The notes: generated by a model not told the origin, from the letters alone. A stretch of DNA of 64,000 nucleotides from Aliivibrio fischeri (GCF_009727955.1 NZ_WOBR01000003.1:300615-364614), one strand, 5' to 3'. Shown: positions 38,231-48,163, numbered from the stretch's first letter. A program made the numbers and translations.

Positions 38231-39103
38231 TTAAATACAAAAATGACAATTTTCGGTATCTAGCCCAAATGTACCGTCACGACTTGATAAATGATTTAAT
38301 CCAGCAGAAACACCCATTTTATAACCCTCCACTAATATAGGAGACTTCATAGAAAGGCGCTTAACAGAAAAATCTTCAGGTGGAGCAATAACACGAACCG
38401 TTGTTCCCTCAGGAGGATTACGAATGAAATCTAATGATAAATTGTAGTTATCAGCACGAACAAGCATCGCTTTTGCTATTTGTGGGTAACGTGACAATAA
38501 TTTCGTAATTAACCAAGATGACTTAGGTGCCTTCATTTCATAGCTTAATGGATGAGATAAAATGACCGTAATATCTCTTGCACCACGACGATAAGCCTCT
38601 CTTACTGGGATTGAATCAGCTACACCACCATCGGTATAACATCCCCCAGAAAAACAAGGCGTTGATTTATAAGCAATAGGTAAGGCTGTCGTCGCTTCAA
38701 TAACTTCATTAAGGTTATGCTCTTTTACTTGGTAGTAATCAGCATTGCCATTATCTATATTCGTTACAGCAGCATACATAGGAATCGATGAAAATAATTG
38801 ATCTAAATCTAATGGATGTCTTGTATTTGATTCATCAATCAACCATTTAACATCGACTAGATCCCCGCCTTTTGCAAATCTAGGGATATTAAAAAAGCGT
38901 TTCTGGGTAGCCAATTTAGTAATGACATGAAAACTGCGTTGTGGTGCATTAGAAAGATATCCTAATAAATTAGATGCTCCAGCAGAAACACCAATTGCAA
39001 AATCATAAGGCATAAATTCATTTTTCATGAAAATATCCAATACGCCACTAGCAAAAATGCCGCGCATTGCACCACCTTCAACAACTAATGCACTTTTTGT
39101 CAT
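38231..39103 (-). CDS. Patatin-like phospholipase family protein
   Basis: 290 residues with the patatin Ser-Asp dyad: glycine-rich oxyanion loop EGGAMRGIFASGVLD, nucleophile elbow GVSAGAS (Ser), and the Asp in YTDGGVADSIPV. No signal peptide, so cytosolic. It resembles E. coli YjjU. Lipid acyl-hydrolase activity is expected from the family; its substrate is unknown. Stand-alone gene just upstream of katA on the same strand. Confidence 0.88.
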   Translation of the reverse strand: MTKSALVVEGGAMRGIFASGVLDIFMKNEFMPYDFAIGVSAGASNLLGYLSNAPQRSFHVITKLATQKRFFNIPRFAKGGDLVDVKWLIDESNTRHPLDLDQLFSSIPMYAAVTNIDNGNADYYQVKEHNLNEVIEATTALPIAYKSTPCFSGGCYTDGGVADSIPVREAYRRGARDITVILSHPLSYEMKAPKSSWLITKLLSRYPQIAKAMLVRADNYNLSLDFIRNPPEGTTVRVIAPPEDFSVKRLSMKSPILVEGYKMGVSAGLNHLSSRDGTFGLDTENCHFCI

Positions 39104-39509
39104 CTCTAAATCCCCAAATAAACTACGGGGATAGAGTAAACCTATAAATACATTAAAGATAATAGCTTGTACTTATAGTTGTGATTTACAAAACCTATTA
39201 AATTAACCAGAATACTTAGAAAAGATAAACAAGACAAAATTAACTTTAATAATCATATAGATACAACAAAACAAACAAAGATAAACAACCTTCAAACAAG
39301 TAATAAACACATCCATAAAAACACAAATTATTACATATTAGTAATAATGAATTACAATTTACCTAATTGTTTACCACCGAAGAAAGGAGAAAAATGCCTC
39401 CCATCGTTTGAGCGCTCATATAACGAAAACAACTAACTAAATTTTGATAAAGGTTCAAAGCTTGAACAATGCATTACGAAAAATACTGAACGTATTTACA
39501 GGAAAAAAA
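39104..39509. other. Non-coding gap before gfa
   Basis: About 400 AT-rich bases between divergent genes. A GGAGAAAAATG sequence near 39387 opens only a five-codon frame (MPPIV), so I do not call a gene. No structured RNA or palindrome stands out. Confidence 0.5.
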
Positions 39510-40073
39510 ATGACAATTACAAAACTACACCCAGCAATCGACAATGGCTTTACAGCGACAGATGAACACTTCCAAGGCGGTACATTACACTGTCAATGTA
39601 AAGAGGATAAAGTAGCGGTTAAGCTAACGGCTCAAACTGCTCACAACCATGCTTGTGGCTGTTCTAAATGTTGGAAACCAGAAGGCGCTATCTTCTCTCA
39701 AGTTGCCGTTATTCCACGTGACAATGTTGACGTTATCGCAAATGCTGAAAAATTAGTTGTTATTGATGAAACAGCAACAATTAAACGTCATGCATGTAAA
39801 GAGTGTGGTACTCACATGTACGGTCGCATTGATAACGAAGGTCACCCGTTCTTCGGTTTAGACTTTGTTCACACAGAACTATCAACCGATAAAGGTTGGT
39901 CTGCACCACAATTTGCTGCATTTGTATCATCAATCATTGAAACAGGTACTGATCCTAAAAATATGGATGCGATCCGTGCTCGTTTTGTTGAACTAGGCCT
40001 TCCTACTTACGATTGCCTATCTCCAGCATTAATGGATGCTATTGCAACTCATATTGCAGCACAAAATAAATAA
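39510..40073 (+). CDS. gfa: S-(hydroxymethyl)glutathione synthase (Gfa)
   Basis: 187 residues from the ATG at 39510 with CAGGA at good spacing; an in-frame upstream start at 39444 would add an unconserved extension. Gfa family (DUF636/GFA): zinc Cys in [21 protein letters not shown] and [12 protein letters not shown]. It condenses formaldehyde and glutathione for FrmA-type detoxification. The usual partner genes (frmA, frmB) are not adjacent here. It is followed by its own terminator. Confidence 0.88.
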   Translation: MTITKLHPAIDNGFTATDEHFQGGTLHCQCKEDKVAVKLTAQTAHNHACGCSKCWKPEGAIFSQVAVIPRDNVDVIANAEKLVVIDETATIKRHACKECGTHMYGRIDNEGHPFFGLDFVHTELSTDKGWSAPQFAAFVSSIIETGTDPKNMDAIRARFVELGLPTYDCLSPALMDAIATHIAAQNK

Positions 40074-40097
40074 AATTATACCTATCTTGTATAAATA

Positions 40098-40133
40098 AAA
40101 ACCCCGACTTAACCACTGATGAGCCGGGGTTTT
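40098..40133 (+). terminator. Intrinsic terminator of gfa
   Basis: AAAACCCCG (40098-40106) pairs with CGGGGTTTT (40125-40133). Confidence 0.85.
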
Positions 40134-40163
40134 CTTACGATTGATTTAAGTAACGTCAATTTA

Positions 40164-40466
40164 TTAATTAAAAAAGCTACGGTATTTCTGATCACATGCC
40201 TGCTTAACTTTCAATGATGCTATTTTATTTTTAGAGCTTTGAAGGTTATCAAGTAAGCATTGATTATAATTGGCATCTTTTTCTTCTAGCATAAAGTTAT
40301 CAATATAAAGTTTCTTACACGCATTGGTTAGCATCAGTGAAACACTAGGCTCTTCAGTCCCTGTGACATATTGAAAAATACAATCCTGGTATGCCTCTTT
40401 ATCTTCTTTAGCTTGAACACTATTTGCAATAAATAGCCAAAGTAACATTATCTTGAACTTATTCAT
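40164..40466 (-). CDS. Small exported protein with four cysteines (100 aa), unknown
   Basis: Start taken at ATG 40466 (MNKFKIMLLWLF) because it begins a signal peptide cleaved near SVQA-KED; other starts upstream are GTG or lack any RBS. The mature ~80 residues contain four cysteines (DCIF, NACKK, QCLLD, QACDQ), suggesting two disulfides in a periplasmic or secreted protein. No family recognised. Confidence 0.6.
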   Translation of the reverse strand: MNKFKIMLLWLFIANSVQAKEDKEAYQDCIFQYVTGTEEPSVSLMLTNACKKLYIDNFMLEEKDANYNQCLLDNLQSSKNKIASLKVKQACDQKYRSFFN

Positions 40467-40605
40467 GGTAATAAACTGACTCATTAAGTAAAACGACACT
40501 TATATTTAAATTTAACTACACATAGAAGACTAACTGAAAAGGGCTACAAATAAAAATTTATAACCCCCCTTGATATAAAGCCATTTAAATACAGCTACAA
40601 ACTAT

Positions 40606-41742
40606 TTAATTAAACAAATACAAATATTCACCATAACCTTCTTTCTCTAAATCCGCTTTTGCAACAAAACGCATCGCTGCAGAATTCATGCAATAACGTA
40701 AGCCTGTAGGCTTCGGGCCATCGTTGAAAACATGCCCTAAATGTGAATCTGCAAATTTGCTTCGGATTTCAGTTCGTTTAGTAAATAGCTGAAAATCATC
40801 CTCTTCAACAATGTACGCTTTATTAATCGGTTTAGTAAAACTTGGCCAACCAGTCCCTGATTTATACTTATCAGTTGATGAAAATAAAGGCTCACCACTT
40901 ACAATATCAACATAAATGCCTTCCGCTTTATTATCCCAATACGCATTATCAAACGGACGTTCTGTTCCTTCTTCTTGCGTTACATAATATTGCAGTTCTG
41001 TCAGAGACTTCTTGATCTGGCTTTTAGAAGGCTTACTGTAAGGTTTCACATTAGCAGCCATTTCATATTCAGTAATGTACTGACGTAATGTTTTCGGGTT
41101 TTCCTCTCTATCTTCACCAAATACAGAATCTAAATACTTATCACGACCAGAACCATGACGATAATATTTATAACGAATAGGGTTACGTTTGTAATAATCT
41201 TGATGGTACGCTTCTGCTGGCCAGAACGTCTTAAACTCAATCAACTCAGTAGCTAACGGCTTTGGAAAAATCCCTGCTGCATCAATATCTTTCATAAAAT
41301 TCTGAGCGATCACTTTCTGATCTTTATTATGATAAAAAATAGCAGGACGATACTGAGGACCGCGATCAACAAACGATCCTTTGTTATCTGTTGGGTCTAT
41401 ATGCCTGAAAAGATGATCAAGGATCTGTTCATAAGAAACCACTTTGGGATCAAACGTCACTTGAATCACTTCTATGTGACCAGATGTTCCTGATGACACT
41501 TGTTTATAGGTTGGATTTTCAAGAGTTCCCCCAGAATAACCAGAAACCACATCCACCACCCCATCTAATTTTTCTAAATCAGATTCGGTGCACCAGAAGC
41601 ATCCCCCAGCTAAAGTAGCAATTTGAACCTCACCTTTCACAGGAGTTCCCATCTCTTTTGCTGTTACAAAATAACTGCTAAAGAGCGCAAATAATGAAAC
41701 AAACAGCAAAGACACCATTTTATTTTTTAAATGATATTTCAT
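40606..41742 (-). CDS. msrAB: Exported bifunctional methionine sulfoxide reductase MsrA-MsrB
   Basis: 378 residues with a signal sequence, so periplasmic. The N-terminal MsrA domain has the catalytic motif GGCFWCTE, then GYSGG and HQDYY. The C-terminal MsrB domain has [18 protein letters not shown] and the catalytic Cys in [10 protein letters not shown]. Only one zinc-type Cys pair might be missing from MsrB, as is common in fused forms. It repairs both stereoisomers of oxidised Met in exported proteins. Fused MsrAB occurs in many vibrios. Confidence 0.92.
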   Translation of the reverse strand: MKYHLKNKMVSLLFVSLFALFSSYFVTAKEMGTPVKGEVQIATLAGGCFWCTESDLEKLDGVVDVVSGYSGGTLENPTYKQVSSGTSGHIEVIQVTFDPKVVSYEQILDHLFRHIDPTDNKGSFVDRGPQYRPAIFYHNKDQKVIAQNFMKDIDAAGIFPKPLATELIEFKTFWPAEAYHQDYYKRNPIRYKYYRHGSGRDKYLDSVFGEDREENPKTLRQYITEYEMAANVKPYSKPSKSQIKKSLTELQYYVTQEEGTERPFDNAYWDNKAEGIYVDIVSGEPLFSSTDKYKSGTGWPSFTKPINKAYIVEEDDFQLFTKRTEIRSKFADSHLGHVFNDGPKPTGLRYCMNSAAMRFVAKADLEKEGYGEYLYLFN

Positions 41743-41967
41743 AGCAACCTCGTTACCTTTCTTATTAATATATAGATAAGAGTGATATGAATCGAGAAAG
41801 TTGCAAAATGTTATAAAACATTGATTATTTGTTATGCCTTTTGATTATTAAGATATAGCGCATAAATATGGTAAAGCTGTCGGCGCTTTTATTGATTCAG
41901 TTCATCTTTCTGGGCGCTTTCTTTGGTTAGAGTGATTTTAAGTTTCCTTTAAGAAAGAAGAAAAATC

Positions 41968-43074
41968 ATGACTCAAGTGAATCAAGAACGTTTAGTAAAT
42001 CACTTTCTAGATATTATCCAGATTGATAGTGAATCAAAAAATGAAAAAGCCATTGCAGAAGCGTTAGCAGAACAATTAGGCGAGCTTGGCTTTACCGTAT
42101 CAAAATTACCAGTACCAGAACACGTATCAAATGGTTTCAATATCTATGCTCGATTAGACGGTACATTAGAGGGCAGCATTGTATTTAGCTCTCACATGGA
42201 TACAGTAACGCCAGGTAACGGCATTGAACCAATTATTGAAGATGGAGTTATCCGCTCTAAAGGTAACACTATTCTTGGTGGCGATGACAAATCAGGTATC
42301 GCTGCGGTAATGGAAGCGGTTCGAGTTATTAAAGAAAACAACCAAGAACACAAAACACTAGAGCTAGCTTTTACCGTTTATGAAGAAGGCGGTTTACACG
42401 GTTCTAAAAACTTCGATATGAGCTACATTCAATCTAACCACGCAATCGTGCTAGATTCAGGCGGCCCTATCGGTACCATCATTACCTCAGCACCAGGTCA
42501 ACAAAACCTTAAAGTAACCATTACAGGTCGTCCAGCACATGCAGGTTTAGCACCAGAAGAAGGCATCAATGCCCTAACAGTTGCTGCTGATGCAATTACT
42601 AACATGACCCTATCTCGCATTGATGAAGAGACAACAGCAAACATCGGTGTTGTTCGTGGTGGTCAGGCAACAAACATTGTAATGCCAGAGTTATACATTG
42701 AAGGTGAAGCTCGTTCTCTAGACGATGAAAAATTAGCAAAGCAAGTTGAACATATGGAATCAACATTTAAAGCAGCTGCAGACAAGCACGGTGCTGAAAT
42801 TGAAATCATCTCAACTCGAGCATATAACGCTTACAAAATTGCAGATGAAAACCCACATGTAGCAAGCATTAAAGAAGCATTTGAAAGCATCAACATCGAG
42901 CCATTTACTAAACCAACTGGTGGTGGTTCTGATGCAAACGTATTTAATGAAAAAGGCTTAACAACGGTTAACCTTTCTACTGGTATGTCAAAAGTACATA
43001 CAACAGAAGAATTCATTAAAGTATCAGATATGGTTGATATTACTCGTTTCGTTGCAGCATATCTAACTCGTTAA
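41968..43074 (+). CDS. M20-family peptidase (PepT-like tripeptidase)
   Basis: 368 residues with the binuclear-zinc motifs in order: VFSSHMDTVTPG, GGDDKSGIAAVMEAV, VYEEGGLHGSKNFD (Glu pair), DSGGPIGT, and the late His in LSTGMSKVHTTEEFIKV; the middle dimerisation domain is also present (PAHAGLAPEEGINAL). It resembles the PepT2/YqjE subgroup of aminotripeptidases. Cytosolic peptide turnover is expected. RBS AAGAAGAAA is upstream and a terminator follows. Confidence 0.9.
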   Translation: MTQVNQERLVNHFLDIIQIDSESKNEKAIAEALAEQLGELGFTVSKLPVPEHVSNGFNIYARLDGTLEGSIVFSSHMDTVTPGNGIEPIIEDGVIRSKGNTILGGDDKSGIAAVMEAVRVIKENNQEHKTLELAFTVYEEGGLHGSKNFDMSYIQSNHAIVLDSGGPIGTIITSAPGQQNLKVTITGRPAHAGLAPEEGINALTVAADAITNMTLSRIDEETTANIGVVRGGQATNIVMPELYIEGEARSLDDEKLAKQVEHMESTFKAAADKHGAEIEIISTRAYNAYKIADENPHVASIKEAFESINIEPFTKPTGGGSDANVFNEKGLTTVNLSTGMSKVHTTEEFIKVSDMVDITRFVAAYLTR

Positions 43075-43100
43075 TCTTAACGTTTGTCGTAAATATAATA

Positions 43101-43133
43101 AAACAGCCACTCGATGATAGTGGCTGTTTTTTT
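43101..43133 (+). terminator. Intrinsic terminator after the PepT-like gene
   Basis: AAACAGCCAC (43101-43110) pairs with GTGGCTGTTT (43120-43129), then T-run. Confidence 0.85.
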
Positions 43134-43251
43134 GGATAAAAATTCAACTTTGTGTTGTTTTTTTAATCCAGTTATCAGAATTAAAGCCACAATTAATATA
43201 TGGTTAATTTAAGCAGTCGTTATCATTGATTTTTCAATAAGGTGGGGCAGC

Positions 43252-43422
43252 ATGAACATATCAAATCATACTATTATCTACGTCATTGCGTTTATACTTA
43301 TCTCTATTGTCGGTTTTCGGATCTACACGATTAAACATCAATTCATCCAAATCAATGAGCAAGCACCAACTCGCTCAGAGACCATACATCTTTACGATTT
43401 CTTATTGCTTAGACTACCTTAA
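43252..43422 (+). CDS. Small single-pass membrane protein (56 aa)
   Basis: An ATG at 43252 with AAGGTGG nine bases upstream opens a 56-codon frame with one N-terminal helix (IIYVIAFILISIVGF) and a charged tail. RBS quality and composition make it plausible; no homologue recognised. It converges on the DUF4832 gene and ends only five bases from it. Confidence 0.5.
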   Translation: MNISNHTIIYVIAFILISIVGFRIYTIKHQFIQINEQAPTRSETIHLYDFLLLRLP

Positions 43423-43427
43423 AGATA

Positions 43428-44969
43428 TTATTTAATCGTAACACCAGAGATCGTATACCAATTATTTTCTTGGGGCATGTCTATCGCAAGCTTAATTTTT
43501 GCATCCCCAAGATCATTAACTAAAGCGATTTGTAAATCATATAGACCTGTTGATGCAGGAGCCTTAATGTCATCTTGAAGATTAATCATAGGTGCGGCAC
43601 CCGTTCTTGTTTCAGCAGGTAACCAATCAAGAACATTTCTTGAGGTCTCTTGTTTTGCTTCTACATTTCCAGAAGCATCAACAAAGCGATAAGCAAGTCG
43701 ATATGGATAGTAAGAAGGTGCTACACCACTGTTTTTCCATTCAGAAGTAATAGACATCAAACTTGATGCTAAAACCTCTTTAGAATGCGTTAGAGATATT
43801 AATTCAAAACGATAGCCGAGTTTTTTAAGTACCTCTTGAACCGCAGGTTGAAATTCATCAGGAATCGGCTTTGATTTTGCGTTAATCAATGATGCGTGGT
43901 GATCAAGTGCGTAATTAAACACTTCGGTGACATCATTAATTGTGTATGAGTGATGCGTTTTCCATACCGTCATATCATCACAAGTTTCAAACTGAACTGG
44001 GGCTTGTTTCCAGATGCTTTTAATATTCGGCGAACCATGTTGTTCAGCGTTTACTAATGCCTCAGGGTAACCTTCATCCATATGACTCCAACTATTAGAA
44101 AAATAACCGTATTTATCACCCAAACAATCAGCACGCCACCCTGCAGGGCTTGTACTGCTTGTTGCTTGGGCCAAAAAGGTTTCATTTTCATTTGAAGAAC
44201 CAATTAACATTACTCTGGGTACTTGGGTAAAAGCAGATTCGAACATATTAGCGTATTCAGAAAAACGAGAAAAATTAGAAAATAGTCCTTCCTCACCATT
44301 AGCGTATAACCCTAATGTACCATCACCAGGATAAGCATCTTCTAAATTCCACTCTCCCCAAGAGCCAACCATACCGATATCAATGCTGGTAATTAAATCA
44401 GGATCATCAAATTCTTCTCCTAACTTAGTTATCAGCTTATTGACTGCACTTAAAAACTCAGAGCTAGTATAATCAGGAACAAACACGCCACTTGGAGCAT
44501 CTGTTCCTGAAATTGTGTCCATTAACCATTTTGGTAATTTACTTTCTGCTGCTCCATAGCCCGTATTTTCCATTGCTACAATGCGTAGAGCTAATTTTTT
44601 ATTGGCTTTTTTCGCTTTAGTTACCACTTCTTCTATTTCAGAGAAATCGAATGAATCAGAATCCGTAGGCTGCAAAACAGACCAATCCCATCGATAATAA
44701 ACCGTACTGGTTTCAGGATATGAAGGGACAGGCTTCCATTGGTTATCTTTAATTGAAATAGAGTGAAAATCAGTAAACCCCATATCCGGATTCACTAAAA
44801 CTTGGCAGCTGATTTTAGGAAATGTTGTTTTCATACTTCCATTTTCACTCACCCTACTCCCCATACTTGTATCACAATAATTTGAAGTATCAGATGAGCC
44901 ATTAGAATCTGAACCACAAGCAGTTAAAAACAAAGAGAAAAAGAGCGGTGAATATTTGAAAACAGACAT
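43428..44969 (-). CDS. DUF4832/DUF4874 lipoprotein, glycosidase-like
   Basis: 513 residues, lipoprotein signal with LTAC lipobox (Cys at about residue 18). The DUF4874 part begins NPDMGFTDFHS and continues Y-Y-R-W-D-W-S-V-L-Q-P; the DUF4832 beta-sandwich forms the C-terminus (PSYYPYRLAYRFVDASGN, then GLYDLQIALVND). The fold resembles glycoside-hydrolase clan-A barrels, so carbohydrate action in the envelope is plausible but unproven. Isolated gene. The upstream gap carries RctB-type sites. Confidence 0.8.
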   Translation of the reverse strand: MSVFKYSPLFFSLFLTACGSDSNGSSDTSNYCDTSMGSRVSENGSMKTTFPKISCQVLVNPDMGFTDFHSISIKDNQWKPVPSYPETSTVYYRWDWSVLQPTDSDSFDFSEIEEVVTKAKKANKKLALRIVAMENTGYGAAESKLPKWLMDTISGTDAPSGVFVPDYTSSEFLSAVNKLITKLGEEFDDPDLITSIDIGMVGSWGEWNLEDAYPGDGTLGLYANGEEGLFSNFSRFSEYANMFESAFTQVPRVMLIGSSNENETFLAQATSSTSPAGWRADCLGDKYGYFSNSWSHMDEGYPEALVNAEQHGSPNIKSIWKQAPVQFETCDDMTVWKTHHSYTINDVTEVFNYALDHHASLINAKSKPIPDEFQPAVQEVLKKLGYRFELISLTHSKEVLASSLMSITSEWKNSGVAPSYYPYRLAYRFVDASGNVEAKQETSRNVLDWLPAETRTGAAPMINLQDDIKAPASTGLYDLQIALVNDLGDAKIKLAIDMPQENNWYTISGVTIK

Positions 44970-45107
44970 GAAAAAACCAAACTAATTAAGACGCGGGCAG
45001 TGTACGGAATAAAAAAGGAATTCTGTTAGAGGAATGTCAGGGAGATTAAATTTCTTATATATGAAATACATAGTTATAAAACATGAGAAAATAATGAATA
45101 AGAACAG

Positions 45108-45120
45108 AAGCATGATCATG
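45108..45120 (+). promoter_or_regulatory. RctB-type 12-mer-like site
   Basis: AAGCATGATCATG; the TGATCA core (45113-45118) and AAGC flank are identical to oriCII iterons. Confidence 0.5.
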
Positions 45121-45152
45121 ATAAATCGATGCGGATCTTATACTTTTCCCTG

Positions 45153-45165
45153 AAACATGATCAAG
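45153..45165 (+). promoter_or_regulatory. RctB-type 12-mer-like site
   Basis: AAACATGATCAAG with core at 45158-45163, 45 bp (about two iteron periods) from the previous one. Confidence 0.5.
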
Positions 45166-45210
45166 GTATAACGAGATAGAGATCAAAGAAAGCGGAAAAA
45201 TTACGGAAAG

Positions 45211-45219
45211 ATGATCAAG
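45211..45219 (+). promoter_or_regulatory. RctB-type 12-mer-like site
   Basis: ATGATCAAG, core 45212-45217; weaker flanks on the left (GGAAAG). Confidence 0.4.
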
Positions 45220-45238
45220 TATGTTTGATTAAAAAAGC

Positions 45239-45268
45239 AGTGATCACCAATAAAAATCGGTAATCACT
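45239..45268 (-). terminator. Intrinsic terminator of ridA
   Basis: AGTGATCACC (45239-45248) pairs with GGTAATCACT (45259-45268) with one G-U/mismatch position; on the minus strand CTTTTTT follows. Confidence 0.8.
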
Positions 45269-45277
45269 TAATTTATA

Positions 45278-45625
45278 TTACTTTTCAGCTGCAATAATGG
45301 AGATCTCAACCAATAAGGCATCACGAGCCATACTTGCCTCAACACATGCACGTGCTGGAGCGTAACCTTCAGGAACCCATGCATCCCATACCGCATTCAT
45401 TTCAGCAAAATCTTTCATATCTTTAATATAGATCGTGGCTGACAACATATGTTCACGAGAACTTCCAGCTTGCTCTAACAGAAGATCCACCTTATCTAAC
45501 ATAGTTTGTGTCTGTTCTGTGATGCCTTTTGTTGCATCAGCACATACTTGACCACATAAATAAATCGTTCCATTGTGTTTTACGATGCGACTCATGCGTT
45601 GTTTCGTATCTTGACGTTCAATCAT
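45278..45625 (-). CDS. RidA family protein
   Basis: 115 residues from the ATG at 45625 (MIERQDTK); the longer frame begins with a TTG. Rid/YjgF fold: [20 protein letters not shown], and C-terminal [22 protein letters not shown]. The conserved Arg that binds the imine carboxylate in RidA lies in ARACVE. RidA hydrolyses reactive enamine/imine intermediates from PLP enzymes, but the key residues should be checked to separate it from other Rid subfamilies. Stand-alone gene. Confidence 0.85.
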   Translation of the reverse strand: MIERQDTKQRMSRIVKHNGTIYLCGQVCADATKGITEQTQTMLDKVDLLLEQAGSSREHMLSATIYIKDMKDFAEMNAVWDAWVPEGYAPARACVEASMARDALLVEISIIAAEK

Positions 45626-45730
45626 GGGAAATAATCTCAATAATAGAAAATAAATAGGCGTATAGAGTAATAAAAATTGTTCATAATTACGAGTATCAAA
45701 CGCTCTAACACCTTATTTTTCAATGGAAGA

Positions 45731-45739
45731 ATGATCATG
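45731..45739 (+). promoter_or_regulatory. RctB-type site downstream of rctB
   Basis: ATGATCATG with core 45732-45737, preceded by AAGA. Possible RctB site by similarity to the oriCII iterons. Confidence 0.4.
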
Positions 45740-45782
45740 GAGTCATAGGATACGGTCAATGTAAAAATGATTTATTGCAGAT

Positions 45783-45810
45783 AAAAAAACGGCGAGCTCT
45801 GAGGCTCGCC
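45783..45810 (-). terminator. Intrinsic terminator of rctB
   Basis: GGCGAG (45791-45796) pairs with CTCGCC (45805-45810) with a compact loop; on the minus strand a run of seven T follows. Confidence 0.8.
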
Positions 45811-45974
45811 AATACAATTATTTAAACAATAAAAGTAAGATGTGTAACAATATGAGCCAATCTTTCGATTGGTAAAGGACAAAGGTTGTCTATTCGTTAG
45901 TAATAATAGCCTCCACCCTTTTCTTTATGTCATCACATTGTCAATAAACAGCCATAGCTATGTCAATATATTGA

Positions 45975-47966
45975 CTACCCTGCCATTTCATCTAATGCAT
46001 GAAGAACATCTTGATCATAGTTCTGAGAATAAACTAATTTACAGATCTTTCTACGCACAGCTAAACCAGAGATCAAGTTTTCAATAGATAGATGCTTGCC
46101 ATGATCTTGGCTATTGTAAAATTCAATCGTTTTACTCAATGTTTCGTAAGGTAAGATCTCACCTGCAACTTTCAAATAATCGAGTTTTTCTAACAGCTCT
46201 TTACACTCATCAGAAATAGATGATGAACTATGCCCTGTCATAGCTGATAAAGCAGTAATACTACGCTCTAACGCTTGCTCTGACGTGTATTTGGTTAATG
46301 TAATAGTTAACTCATCAGCATTAATTTCAGCTGAATGTTTACGTAATTTAACTCTACGACCTAAACGGCCACTTTTGCTTGGATCATTACGTTTAATAGG
46401 TTCAAATTCACCATCAATGATCGTGGAAAGCTGATCAAGGTCTTGTTTTGGCATGATCTCGTTACGTAAAGGGTTTGGCATTGTTGGTGCCATATTACGC
46501 TTTCCTGCATTTGTCGTTCTTGCACGAGAGTATCGAATAACTTCTTCAGGATCACATCGAATATCAATTTGATAATCAGGTAACTTTTCAGAGCTATCTA
46601 GCATCGAAATAGTTAGGTGATAGCCCCATAAATTAACAATAAACAGTTCTTCAGTAACTTTATCTTTCGCTAATTTCTTTAGTTCTCTAATAAGATCTAA
46701 TGAAAAACGTCTCCAATCGACGTTACGAGCGAGTTTTTGGTTAATTTCACTTAGGAGTAGGTTATCAGTCATTCGACGTGCTAAACGGCTTCTGAAGAAG
46801 CTATAGAGCTGAAATACTAATGTATGTTGCTTTAAAATTTCAGGTGGAAACAAAAAGAAGTAATCTTTGGTTAATAATTCATCATAAAATGATGGTTCCC
46901 AAACTAAAATATACAAATTAGGTTTGATCTTGATCTCGCCATCTTTGCCTTCTTTTGGTGCCTCATCAGATGCGGTGATCGTTCTAGCTAAAAAGCGAAA
47001 ACGATCACTCTTAAAGCCTTTTGGCATATTTTCACTTAACCAACGACCTGTTAATTCATGTAATTGAAAGTCGGTAAATTCAATACGATCAATACTTTCT
47101 CGGATAGAATCTCGTGCAGGACCTGAGTCTTTTTTACCACGAAGTGTAAGAATATCAGTAATATAAATGGGGGTTTTGTTCCCCATTGTTTTTGTTTGAA
47201 TATGATAATCGTCTTGATGATGATCATGGTACTGAACAGTTAAAGTGAACAAAGCAAAAAGCGTCATAAGATCATCAACTGTCATAATATTTTTTGAAGA
47301 TCTTGTTTCAATAATTGCTTTTGTTCCCGAAATAGCAACCATCGCTTTCTGATAATTTTTTCTTGTTCGTGGTGGAGCTAAAGCTTGATCTATGATCCCT
47401 GCCCAATTAGTGGGAGATACTACGAATTGATCCGCTTCATCACGCATACTAGGAGGCACACTTAAACCGTGTTCTGTTAAAAATTGTCGGTTTACTTGTG
47501 TTTGTGCTAGTGCTTTTGAACGCTTTTGCTTTTCTTGTTCGTGGCTTTGTTCTGATTTAAGGCTAGTTATTCCAAGCGCAGAAATTAGCTGAGAAGGATT
47601 AATAAATTTATGAAGCATGGTTTTTCCAGCTAGGCCGTGTTCAAAACGAACTGGAAATTGTTCAAATAATCCAATGTTTACAGCCGTTCGAAGTCGTTGC
47701 TGTATTGCTGCACGAGTCAAATGACCATCAGTAGTTTCAATAATCTCAGTTGTAGAAACTAATCCATCCGGAGATGAAAATCCTTTTAAAGAAATAAGAT
47801 TCATTAATTCTAAAATACTTTTGGTGACACCTTTAAAGTGCTGATACTGTGAAATCCAATCAACCAAATTTGTTGGGATTTCAAATAAGTGTCCACCTTT
47901 GTGATCTCTTGGAAGAGGAATATAGATCTTTTCTTTATCTGTAGGTTTTATATGATTCATTTTCAA
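45975..47966 (-). CDS. rctB: Chromosome II replication initiator RctB
   Basis: 663 residues. Highly similar, as I recall it, to V. cholerae RctB over its whole length, including the N-terminal region (DHKGGHLFEIP, HFKGVTKSI), winged-helix segments (GLVSTTEIIETTDGHLTRAA, IQQRLRTAVNIGLFEQFPVR) and the long block LMTLFALFTLTVQYHDHHQD. RctB is specific to Vibrionaceae secondary chromosomes. It binds 12-mer iterons and 39-mers, melts oriCII and is restrained by chaperones and handcuffing. It sits immediately left of the iteron array, reading away from it, and the rctB promoter lies in the origin (autorepression). A strong terminator follows. Confidence 0.97.
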   Translation of the reverse strand: MKMNHIKPTDKEKIYIPLPRDHKGGHLFEIPTNLVDWISQYQHFKGVTKSILELMNLISLKGFSSPDGLVSTTEIIETTDGHLTRAAIQQRLRTAVNIGLFEQFPVRFEHGLAGKTMLHKFINPSQLISALGITSLKSEQSHEQEKQKRSKALAQTQVNRQFLTEHGLSVPPSMRDEADQFVVSPTNWAGIIDQALAPPRTRKNYQKAMVAISGTKAIIETRSSKNIMTVDDLMTLFALFTLTVQYHDHHQDDYHIQTKTMGNKTPIYITDILTLRGKKDSGPARDSIRESIDRIEFTDFQLHELTGRWLSENMPKGFKSDRFRFLARTITASDEAPKEGKDGEIKIKPNLYILVWEPSFYDELLTKDYFFLFPPEILKQHTLVFQLYSFFRSRLARRMTDNLLLSEINQKLARNVDWRRFSLDLIRELKKLAKDKVTEELFIVNLWGYHLTISMLDSSEKLPDYQIDIRCDPEEVIRYSRARTTNAGKRNMAPTMPNPLRNEIMPKQDLDQLSTIIDGEFEPIKRNDPSKSGRLGRRVKLRKHSAEINADELTITLTKYTSEQALERSITALSAMTGHSSSSISDECKELLEKLDYLKVAGEILPYETLSKTIEFYNSQDHGKHLSIENLISGLAVRRKICKLVYSQNYDQDVLHALDEMAG

Positions 47967-48163
47967 CTGACATTAATTGTATTTTAATCATTCTTTCGTA
48001 TAGGTTAATGGAAATGGATCTTTAAAGAAAGAAAAAAATTATTATTCTTTTAAACTGATCTTTATGATTAATTCTGATCTATATGATTATATTGATCTAT
48101 GATCTGGTGAACTTTTCGCTTTTAACTTATTGAATATAAAGAACTAAAAAAAAATCCTCATGA

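Larger units (their letters stand above)
44970..45277. other. Gap with RctB-type (TGATCA) sites
   Basis: 308 bases between the DUF4832 gene and ridA. It holds three sites resembling the oriCII 12-mers and the ridA terminator. No ORF is convincing. Confidence 0.6.
45626..45974. other. Gap between ridA and rctB
   Basis: Holds the rctB terminator, a TGATCA site at 45732-45737 (ATGATCATGG), and a 14-bp palindrome (GTCAATATATTGAC, 45962-45975) that reaches the rctB stop codon. No gene seen. Confidence 0.55.

Noticed and set aside
39385..39410. GGAGAAAAATG followed by a five-codon frame (MPPIV)
   Set aside because: Too short to claim as a leader peptide, and no attenuator structure follows.
45852..45873. 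Hairpin CCAATC-TTTC-GATTGG downstream of rctB
   Set aside because: Short stem, no T-run in either direction, and a better rctB terminator exists at 45783-45810.
47219..47227. TGATCA site inside rctB
   Set aside because: It is explained by coding of the conserved YHDHHQD segment; not phased with other sites.
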